Part shown: positions 57,949 to 64,000 of the stretch, one piece after another
How positions within the stretch are numbered: the first letter of the stretch is position 1
How the letters are laid out: every line of letters begins with the position of its first letter
Assembly: GCA_965602035.1 (NCBI GenBank)
Contig: OZ271919.1
Location: forward strand, 1-64,000
DNA: 64,000 nucleotides
Reading direction: 5' to 3'
DNA from: Natronospirillum sp965602035
Lineage (GTDB): Bacteria; Pseudomonadota; Gammaproteobacteria; Pseudomonadales; Natronospirillaceae
Position numbers and translations under genes: made by a program
Notes under the pieces: model-generated
Database searches by the model: none
What the model saw: the letters and a program-made list of their open reading frames with translations, nothing else
Told to the model about the DNA's origin: nothing

Positions 57949-58734
57949 ATGTCTGTAACAATGCGAGACCTGCTCAAGGCAGGTGTTCACTTCGGTCACC
58001 AGGCGCGTTTCTGGAACCCGAAAATGAGCGAATACATCTTTGGTTCGCGTAACAAGATTCACATCATCAACCTTGAGAAGACGCTGCCGCTGTTCAATGA
58101 CGCCTTGACGCATCTCGAGAACCTCGGCGCCAATAACCGTAAAGTGCTGTTTGTGGGCACCAAGCGTGCAGCAAGCGAAATCGTCAAGCGCGAAGCATCA
58201 CGAGTTGGCATGCCCTATGTGACGCACCGCTGGCTCGGTGGCATGCTGACCAACTACAAGACAATTCGTCAGTCGATCCGTCGGCTCCGCGACCTTGAGG
58301 CGCAACAGAACGATGGCACGCTGGACAAGCTGACCAAGAAAGAGAGCCTGATGCGCCAGCGTGAGATGGACAAGCTGGAGCTGTCTATCGGTGGTATCAA
58401 GGACATGGGCGGCCTGCCGGACGCGCTGTTCGTTGTCGATGTAGACCACGAACGCATCGCCATCACGGAAGCCAACAAGCTTGGCATCCCGGTTATCGGC
58501 ATTGTGGACACCAACAGTGATCCGGATGGTGTCGACTACGTTATTCCCGGCAACGACGACGCAATCCGTGCCATCGAGATCTACGTCACATCCGTGGCCG
58601 ACGCAGTTGCCGCCGGTCGTCAGGCGACCGCCGGTCCCGAAGACGAGTTCGTTGAGGTGGACGAGAGCGCCGCTTCCGGAGTAGCGACCGAGCCGGAAGA
58701 ATCCGCAGCGCCGGCTGACGAAAAAGGCGCATAA
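57949..58734 (+). CDS. rpsB: 30S ribosomal protein S2
   Basis: A 261-residue protein. It begins SVTMRDLLKAGVHFGHQ and holds HRWLGGMLTNYKTIRQSI and PVIGIVDTNSDP, all typical of S2. The acidic C-terminal tail (SAAPADEKGA) is slightly longer than in E. coli. TTTGAGGAAAATC precedes ATG 57949. It binds the 30S head-body junction and is the first gene before tsf. Confidence 0.97.
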   Translation: MSVTMRDLLKAGVHFGHQARFWNPKMSEYIFGSRNKIHIINLEKTLPLFNDALTHLENLGANNRKVLFVGTKRAASEIVKREASRVGMPYVTHRWLGGMLTNYKTIRQSIRRLRDLEAQQNDGTLDKLTKKESLMRQREMDKLELSIGGIKDMGGLPDALFVVDVDHERIAITEANKLGIPVIGIVDTNSDPDGVDYVIPGNDDAIRAIEIYVTSVADAVAAGRQATAGPEDEFVEVDESAASGVATEPEESAAPADEKGA

Positions 58735-58777
58735 CATCCGGCCGGCTGCTCAGGCCGGCCATCCCAGATTCGAGTCG

Positions 58778-58801
58778 CCGGGCGCCCGGGCGCCCGGTTT
58801 T
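58778..58801 (+). terminator. Attenuator-like hairpin between rpsB and tsf
   Basis: An 8-bp GC stem (58778-58785 with 58790-58797) with a 4-nt loop followed by TTTT. A second hairpin, CCGGCC (58738-58743) with GGCCGG (58753-58758), lies just upstream. Partial termination here would lower tsf relative to rpsB; E. coli has a terminator-like site in the same gap. Confidence 0.6.
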
Positions 58802-58830
58802 GTCTCAACCCGGAATTCGAGGAATTTCTC

Positions 58831-59697
58831 ATGGCGAATATCTCTGCAAGCATGGTCAAGGAACTGCGTGAGCGCACTGGCCTTGGCATGATGGAATGCA
58901 AAAAAGCACTGGTTGAAGCGGATGGCGATATTGAAGTGGCCATCGACAACCTGCGCAAATCAAGCGGCCTGAAAGCGGCAAAGAAAGCGGGTCGTACTGC
59001 GGCTGAAGGGGTTGCGATCACACGTATTGCTGATGATTCAACGTCAGCGTTGATTCTGGAAGTAAACTGCGAAACCGACTTTGTAGCGCGGGACGACAAT
59101 TTCCTTGCGTTTGCTGATCGCGTGGCGGACAAAGCCCTCGCTGACGGCCAGAGCGATGTCGAGGCCCTGATGAATGGTGAGCTCGAAGAAGCGCGCCAGG
59201 CCCTGGTCCAGAAAATCGGTGAAAACATCACTGTACGTCGTGTCGCTTTCCTTGGCGGCGAGGCCGGCTCGGTGTTTTCGGGCTACGTACACGGCGGCAA
59301 GATCGGCGTCCTGGTACAACTGAACGGTGGTACCGAGGATCTGGCCCGGGACGTGGCGATGCACATTGCCGCGATTAACCCGCAGTATGTAACGCCTGAC
59401 TCCGTTCCGCAGGACGTGCTGGAACGCGAGAAGGAAGTGGTTCGTGCCCAGTCCGAGTCCTCTGGCAAACCGGCCGAAATCGTCGAGAAGATGGTACAGG
59501 GGCGTATCCGGAAGTACCTGGCCGAGATCAGTCTTACTGAGCAGCCATTCGTGAAAGACCCGGATGTGAAGGTCGGTGACCTCGCGAAGAAAGCAGACGC
59601 CGAGATCGTTGATTTCGTCCGTTTTGAAGTCGGCGAGGGCATCGAGAAGGAAGAAGTCGATTTTGCCGCTGAGGTGAAAGCGCAGGCCGGCCTCTGA
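58831..59697 (+). CDS. tsf: Elongation factor Ts
   Basis: A 288-residue guanine nucleotide exchange factor for EF-Tu. The N-terminal domain has VKELRERTGLGMMECKKAL, and the core has ILEVNCETDFVARDDNFLAF. The C-terminal coiled-coil region and the final EVGEGIEKEEVDFAAEV are as in other gammaproteobacteria. AGGAAT precedes ATG 58831. Confidence 0.97.
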   Translation: MANISASMVKELRERTGLGMMECKKALVEADGDIEVAIDNLRKSSGLKAAKKAGRTAAEGVAITRIADDSTSALILEVNCETDFVARDDNFLAFADRVADKALADGQSDVEALMNGELEEARQALVQKIGENITVRRVAFLGGEAGSVFSGYVHGGKIGVLVQLNGGTEDLARDVAMHIAAINPQYVTPDSVPQDVLEREKEVVRAQSESSGKPAEIVEKMVQGRIRKYLAEISLTEQPFVKDPDVKVGDLAKKADAEIVDFVRFEVGEGIEKEEVDFAAEVKAQAGL

Positions 59698-59707
59698 GGC
59701 GCCTGAA

Positions 59708-59731
59708 CGCCGGGCTGGCTCTGGCCCGGCG
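59708..59731 (+). terminator. Hairpin after tsf
   Basis: An 8-bp perfect stem (59708-59715 with 59724-59731) with an 8-nt loop, 10 bp after the tsf stop. No T-run follows, so it may be a weak terminator or a processing site before pyrH. Confidence 0.45.
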
Positions 59732-59787
59732 ACACCGCTACACTGACCAGTCGTGCACGCGCCGTTCAATTTGCTCCGGGGAATAAC

Positions 59788-60537
59788 ATGCCTGCGAAAA
59801 TTGCCTCCTCGTCCCGCTATAAGCGGATTCTACTGAAACTCAGCGGCGAAGCGCTGGCGGGGAAGCAGGGGTTCGGTATCGACCCGAAAGTACTGGACCG
59901 GATGGCTCTGGAGATTGGGCAGTTGGTTGGCATCGGAGTACAGGTCGGCCTGGTGATCGGCGGCGGCAACCTGTTCCGTGGCCAGGAACTGAGCGCGGCC
60001 GGCCTCGACCGGGTGACCGGCGACCACATGGGGATGCTGGCCACGGTCATGAATGCACTGGCCATGCGTGATGCGCTGGAACGGGCGAATATTCGCACGC
60101 GGGTCATGAGTGCTATCCCCATGAGCGGCATTGTCGAGCACTATGATCGACGCACGGCAGTGCGTTATCTTAATCAATCAGATGTTGTCATTTTTTCGGC
60201 GGGGACGGGTAATCCGTTTTTCACAACAGATTCCGCTGCCTGTCTGCGCGGCATTGAAATCGACGCCGATATCGTGCTTAAAGCGACCAATGTCGACGGT
60301 GTATACAGCGCGGATCCGAAAAAAGATCCTGAAGCCCGGAAATATGATCGCCTGACTTATCAGGAAGTGCTGGACAAGCAGCTCGGCGTAATGGATCTGA
60401 CGGCCATCTGTCTGGTGCGCGATCAGTGCATGCCGGTCCGGGTATTCGACATGAATCAGCACGGTTCACTGGTCCGTCTGGTGGTGGGTGAAAACGAAGG
60501 TACGCTGATCGAAGAGGAAAAAACCAATGCTGGATGA
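59788..60537 (+). CDS. pyrH: Uridylate kinase (UMP kinase)
   Basis: A 249-residue kinase that turns UMP into UDP, of the amino-acid-kinase fold. LKLSGEALAGKQGFGID is at about 16-32 and GGGNLFRGQELS forms the phosphate loop. The GTGNPFFTTDSAACLRG and TNVDGVYSADPKKDP stretches complete the site. GGGG-rich sequence precedes ATG 59788. It overlaps frr by 11 bp. Confidence 0.96.
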   Translation: MPAKIASSSRYKRILLKLSGEALAGKQGFGIDPKVLDRMALEIGQLVGIGVQVGLVIGGGNLFRGQELSAAGLDRVTGDHMGMLATVMNALAMRDALERANIRTRVMSAIPMSGIVEHYDRRTAVRYLNQSDVVIFSAGTGNPFFTTDSAACLRGIEIDADIVLKATNVDGVYSADPKKDPEARKYDRLTYQEVLDKQLGVMDLTAICLVRDQCMPVRVFDMNQHGSLVRLVVGENEGTLIEEEKTNAG

Positions 60538-61084
60538 TATTCAGGCTGACGCCGGAAAGTCGATGCAGAATGCGACTGACGCACTCGGCCAGGCGTTCAA
60601 GAAGATTCGGACCGGTCGGGCGAATCCGTCGATTCTCGACGGCGTCTACGTCGACTACTACGGAGCGGAAACGCCGCTGAAGCAGGTGGCGAACATATCG
60701 GTGGAGGATGGCCGCACCCTCAGCATTGTGCCCTGGGAAGGCAGTATGGTACCGGTTGTCGAGAAGGCCATTCTCAAAAGTGATCTCGGTTTTAATCCGT
60801 CCACAGCCGGGAACAATATTCGGGTTGTCATGCCGCAGCTTACCGAGGAAACCCGTAAGGGCTACATAAAGCAGGCGCGGCATGAGGCTGAAAACTGCCG
60901 TATCTCGGTTCGTAACGCTCGCCGCGATGCGAACAATGACATCAAGGAACTGCTGCGCGAAAAGGAAATCACCGAGGACGACGCCCGCTCGGCGGAAGAC
61001 GCTGTCCAGAAACTGACTGACCGCTTTATCAAGCAGATTGATGATCTGCTGGAAGAGAAAGAAGCGGAACTGCTCAAAGTCTGA
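60527..61084 (+). CDS. frr: Ribosome recycling factor
   Basis: A 185-residue tRNA-mimic protein that splits post-termination ribosomes together with EF-G. The KIRTGRANPSILDGVYVDYYG motif is split across the start of domain II, and NNIRVVMPQLTEETRKGYIK is typical. Same length as E. coli Frr. The start overlaps the pyrH end, and its stop overlaps the uppS start (TGATG). Confidence 0.96.
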   Translation: MLDDIQADAGKSMQNATDALGQAFKKIRTGRANPSILDGVYVDYYGAETPLKQVANISVEDGRTLSIVPWEGSMVPVVEKAILKSDLGFNPSTAGNNIRVVMPQLTEETRKGYIKQARHEAENCRISVRNARRDANNDIKELLREKEITEDDARSAEDAVQKLTDRFIKQIDDLLEEKEAELLKV

Positions 61085-61848
61085 TGGCCGCTGAATTCGA
61101 CTGGTCCCGGTTTGCGGACCTGCCGACCATTCCGCGCCATGTCGCTGTCATTATGGATGGCAACAACCGGTGGGCCCGTCAGAAGCAGATGACGGGGGTT
61201 GCCGGTCACAAGGCCGGCGTGCGCGCCCTGCAACTGGTCGTGGAGGGTTGTGCACGCGCTGGCGTGGACGTGCTGACACTCTTTGCGTTCAGCAGTGAGA
61301 ACTGGCGGCGTCCACAGGATGAAGTCAGTGGCCTGCTGGAACTGTTCTCCTGGGCGCTGACCAAGGAAATCGACAAACTGGCGCGCAATGACCTGCGGCT
61401 CAGGGTGATCGGTGACCGTTCCGGCTTTCCCGCGTCTATTCAGCGCAGTATTGCCGAGGCTGAAGCCCGTACAGCAGACAACCAGGGCATGTGGGTCGTG
61501 GTGGCGGCCAACTATGGCGGTCGCTGGGATATCGCACAGGCTGCACAGTCACTGGCGCGGGATGTCGCTGAGGGCCGTGTCACACCGGATGATGTGGATG
61601 AGTCCGCGCTGCACGCCAGGACAGCGCTCAGCGACCTTCCGGATCCGGACCTCTGTATCCGCACCGCAGGCGAATGCCGGCTCAGCAATTTCCTGCTCTG
61701 GCAATTTGCCTATACCGAACTCTATTTCAGTCCTGTCCTGTGGCCCGATTTCGGCGCCGAGCACCTGTTTGAGGCTTTTGCCAGTTTCGGCCGCCGGCAA
61801 CGGCGGTTCGGTGGGCGCTCGGCCGCCGGCCATGTGAGGTCACTATGA
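61084..61848 (+). CDS. uppS: Undecaprenyl diphosphate synthase
   Basis: A 254-residue cis-prenyltransferase that makes the C55 carrier for peptidoglycan synthesis. VAVIMDGNNRWARQKQMTG holds the catalytic Asp at about 27, FAFSSENWRRP follows, and the C-terminal FLLWQFAYTELYFSPVLWPDF is the family signature. It is coupled to frr and cdsA by short overlaps. No membrane segment. Confidence 0.96.
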   Translation: MAAEFDWSRFADLPTIPRHVAVIMDGNNRWARQKQMTGVAGHKAGVRALQLVVEGCARAGVDVLTLFAFSSENWRRPQDEVSGLLELFSWALTKEIDKLARNDLRLRVIGDRSGFPASIQRSIAEAEARTADNQGMWVVVAANYGGRWDIAQAAQSLARDVAEGRVTPDDVDESALHARTALSDLPDPDLCIRTAGECRLSNFLLWQFAYTELYFSPVLWPDFGAEHLFEAFASFGRRQRRFGGRSAAGHVRSL

Positions 61849-62681
61849 CGTTGGGACCACGAGTCACAACTGCGCTGGTGCTGATCCCTGTCATGTTGGG
61901 GGGGATCTTTCTGCTCCCCCTGGCCTGGTTCGCCGTGTTTATCGGGGCGATCGCGTTGCTCGGCGCGTGGGAGTGGGGCCGCTTGTCGGGGCTGGCTACC
62001 GGGCCATTCCGTATCGTCTATACGATCGCCGTGCTGATTCTGTTGCTGGCGCTCTACGCGCTGGTGCAAATGCCTCAGGTACCGTTGCGGGCGCTCCTGG
62101 TCGGTGGCGCGCTTTGCTGGCTTGCCGGTCTGGTGCTGGTTGTTACCTACCCCCGGTCCCGATGGGCCGTACAGCGCCGGCGGGCCCGGCTCCTGATGGG
62201 CCTGCTGATTCTCGGTTCCATGTGGCTCGGGTTCTATGGCCTGCGGGCGGAACCCGCCGGGCACTGGCTGGTGCTGTTACTTATGCTGATCGTCTGGGGG
62301 GCTGACATCGGCGCCTACTATGCCGGTCGGCGGTTCGGCAGGCACAAGCTGGCACCGGCAGTCAGCCCGGGAAAGACCTGGGAGGGCGTTGCCGGTGGCT
62401 TGATCGGTGCGTCACTGCTCGCCCTTGCACTGGTGGGGGTACTGTTTCCGGATACCCTGTCGGGTTGGGCAGAGGTCGCCCTGTTGGCTCTGCTGGCAGG
62501 GCTGGTGGTCATGGCGTCCATTGTCGGAGATCTGGTCGAGAGCCTCGCCAAGCGCACTCAGGGGTGCAAAGACAGTGGTACCCTGTTGCCCGGACACGGT
62601 GGCATATTGGACCGGATCGACAGTATGTGTGCGGCGGCGCCGGTCATGGCCGCCTATCTGAGCCTGTGGCCGGCCCTGTGA
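61845..62681 (+). CDS. cdsA: Phosphatidate cytidylyltransferase
   Basis: A 278-residue inner-membrane enzyme that makes CDP-diacylglycerol from phosphatidate and CTP. Several membrane helices are followed by the CdsA signature SLAKRTQGCKDSGTLLPGHG and GGILDRIDSM. ATG 61845 forms an ATGA overlap with the uppS stop. It sits between isoprenoid and envelope genes as in E. coli. Confidence 0.95.
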   Translation: MTLGPRVTTALVLIPVMLGGIFLLPLAWFAVFIGAIALLGAWEWGRLSGLATGPFRIVYTIAVLILLLALYALVQMPQVPLRALLVGGALCWLAGLVLVVTYPRSRWAVQRRRARLLMGLLILGSMWLGFYGLRAEPAGHWLVLLLMLIVWGADIGAYYAGRRFGRHKLAPAVSPGKTWEGVAGGLIGASLLALALVGVLFPDTLSGWAEVALLALLAGLVVMASIVGDLVESLAKRTQGCKDSGTLLPGHGGILDRIDSMCAAAPVMAAYLSLWPAL

Positions 62682-62696
62682 GGAGGTGCCCGGCAG

Positions 62697-63905
62697 ATGT
62701 CCCATAAGCACTCGCTCGCCAGTAGCCCGGCCGGCAGTCAACTACTGACGGTACTCGGATCCACGGGCAGTATCGGCACCAGTACCCTGGATGTGGTGGC
62801 GCGGCACCCTGATCGCTATCAGGTTTTTGCGCTGACCGGGCAGTCCAATATTGCGCGGCTCGCGGCCCAGTCCGACCGGTTCCGGCCACGATATGTGGTC
62901 GTTCCCGATGCCGACGGGCGCCGGGCACTGTTGGACCGTGTACGGCATCCGGTAGAGGTGCTTGTAGGGCCCGAGGCCCTGTGCGAGGTGGCGGCTCATC
63001 CGGAGTGCGATCTCGTTATGGCGGCTATCGTCGGTGCCGCCGGGTTACGGCCGTCGCTGGCGGCGGCGGAAGCCGGCAAGAAAGTACTGTTGGCCAACAA
63101 GGAAAGCCTGGTCGTCGGCGGTGCCCTGTTCATGACCGCAGTTGCGCGAAACGGAGCTACGCTCCTGCCGATCGACAGTGAACACAACGCAATTTTTCAA
63201 TGTCTGCCAGGCGGCCGGCCGGACAGTACCGTTTCTTCGATTCTGCTGACAGCCTCCGGCGGGCCCTGTCGGACATTGAGTGCCGAGGCGCTGGCTACGG
63301 TCACGCCGGATGAGGCCTGCGCCCACCCCAACTGGACCATGGGCCGCAAGATCTCGGTGGACTCTGCCACCCTGATGAACAAGGGGCTGGAGCTGATAGA
63401 GGCCTGCTGGCTCTTTGATCTTCCACCGGAATCCATCGAAGTGGTTGTACACCCGCAGAGCGTCATTCATTCCATGGTGCGCTATGTGGACGGGTCAGTG
63501 ATTGCCCAGTTGGGTGCTGCCGACATGCGCACGCCGATCGCCTACGGGCTAGCCTGGCCGGATCGCATAGACGCCGGCGTCGAGGCGCTTGATTTTACGA
63601 CACTGGCCGACCTGCAGTTTGAGCCGCCGGACGAAGTGCGTTTCCCCTGCCTCCGTCTGGCAAGAGAGGCGATGGCAGCAGGGGGGACAGGCCCGGCCAT
63701 CCTCAATGCGGCCAATGAGGTCGCCAATGCGGCCTTTCTTGACCATCTCATCGGCTTTACGGATATCGCCCGGGTGAATGAATCGGTACTGAATCGATTG
63801 GCTGCCCAGCCGGTGGAAAGTCTGGATCACGTAATGGCAGTGGACAATCACGCTCGCCGTGTGGCAGAAGAGTGCATTGAAGCCTGGAAGTCGTCGACCG
63901 TATGA
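62697..63905 (+). CDS. dxr: 1-deoxy-D-xylulose 5-phosphate reductoisomerase
   Basis: A 402-residue NADPH enzyme, the first committed step of the MEP isoprenoid pathway. The NADPH site is VLGSTGSIGTSTLDVVARHP, LLANKESLVVGG follows, and the substrate loop includes LTASGGPCR and SATLMNKGLELIEA. AGGAGGT precedes ATG 62697. It overlaps rseP by 4 bp (ATGA). Confidence 0.96.
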   Translation: MSHKHSLASSPAGSQLLTVLGSTGSIGTSTLDVVARHPDRYQVFALTGQSNIARLAAQSDRFRPRYVVVPDADGRRALLDRVRHPVEVLVGPEALCEVAAHPECDLVMAAIVGAAGLRPSLAAAEAGKKVLLANKESLVVGGALFMTAVARNGATLLPIDSEHNAIFQCLPGGRPDSTVSSILLTASGGPCRTLSAEALATVTPDEACAHPNWTMGRKISVDSATLMNKGLELIEACWLFDLPPESIEVVVHPQSVIHSMVRYVDGSVIAQLGAADMRTPIAYGLAWPDRIDAGVEALDFTTLADLQFEPPDEVRFPCLRLAREAMAAGGTGPAILNAANEVANAAFLDHLIGFTDIARVNESVLNRLAAQPVESLDHVMAVDNHARRVAEECIEAWKSSTV

Positions 63906-64000
63906 CCACCGTTCTTATTTTCGTGCTCACACTCAGTCTCCTGATCGGCATTCATGAAGCTGGTCACTATTGGGTAGCGCGTTGGTGTGGGGTGCACGTT
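63902..64000 (+). CDS. rseP: Site-2 protease RseP, 5' end (truncated by window edge)
   Basis: The first 33 residues of a membrane metalloprotease, cut by the window end. The zinc-binding HEAGH motif lies in LLIGIHEAGHYWVARW in the first helix. In E. coli RseP cleaves the anti-sigma factor RseA and also clears signal peptides. It follows dxr with an ATGA overlap, the normal order. Confidence 0.9.
   Translation, partial: MTTVLIFVLTLSLLIGIHEAGHYWVARWCGVHV

Overview
The window is a GC-rich bacterial chromosome segment from a gammaproteobacterium. This is inferred from gene order and protein families: purL diverging from mltF, ygfZ diverging from sdhE-ygfX, rseC-mucD-lepA-lepB-rnc-era-recO-acpS, a BarA/GacS kinase beside cysM-relA-mazG, murJ-ribF-ileS-lspA-fkpB-ispH with rpsT diverging, and rpsB-tsf-pyrH-frr-uppS-cdsA-dxr-rseP. 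The layout is closest to Pseudomonas-like or Oceanospirillales-like genomes; the species cannot be named from this sequence.

Bases 1-9797 belong to one giant repetitive surface protein. A 294-bp (98-residue) Ig-like repeat occurs about 24 to 25 times with no base difference that I could see. It lies in blocks of alternating orientation: reverse 1-491, forward 492-4006, reverse 4007-6949, forward from 6951. The blocks do not share a reading frame, and the joins fall inside units, so a mis-assembled repeat is the most likely explanation. Only the last forward unit continues into a unique C-terminal part ending at 9797, which looks like a type I secretion target domain. A small conserved gene follows, then on the minus strand mltF-lapG-lapD. 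LapG is a periplasmic cysteine protease and LapD its c-di-GMP-sensing inner-membrane inhibitor. Together with the adhesin they form a LapA/LapD/LapG-type system for holding or releasing a biofilm adhesin.

Bases 14367-30068 hold housekeeping and stress genes: purL, a small membrane protein, dusC, a proline-racemase-family enzyme, a YbiO-like mechanosensitive channel, an esterase, a cysteine-cluster protein, ygfZ, sdhE-ygfX, nadB, rseC and the periplasmic protease mucD. The rpoE-rseA-rseB genes that usually precede rseC are not here.

Bases 30193-45622 hold the lepA-lepB-rnc-era-recO-acpS series (without pdxJ), then the hybrid kinase gacS/barA facing away from cysM-relA-mazG, a small membrane protein and a GGDEF-EAL protein. 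These add stringent-response and c-di-GMP regulators to the adhesin system upstream.

Bases 45677-64000 hold rpsT with a near-consensus promoter, murJ-ribF-ileS-lspA-fkpB-ispH, a reduced set of type IV pilus minor pilin genes (pilV-, pilW- and pilX-like, with fimT/gspH-like on the opposite strand), nadE, then rpsB-tsf-pyrH-frr-uppS-cdsA-dxr and the start of rseP at the window edge. No tRNA, rRNA, insertion sequence, prophage or CRISPR array was seen. Outside the repeat block there is no gene-free stretch longer than about 260 bp.
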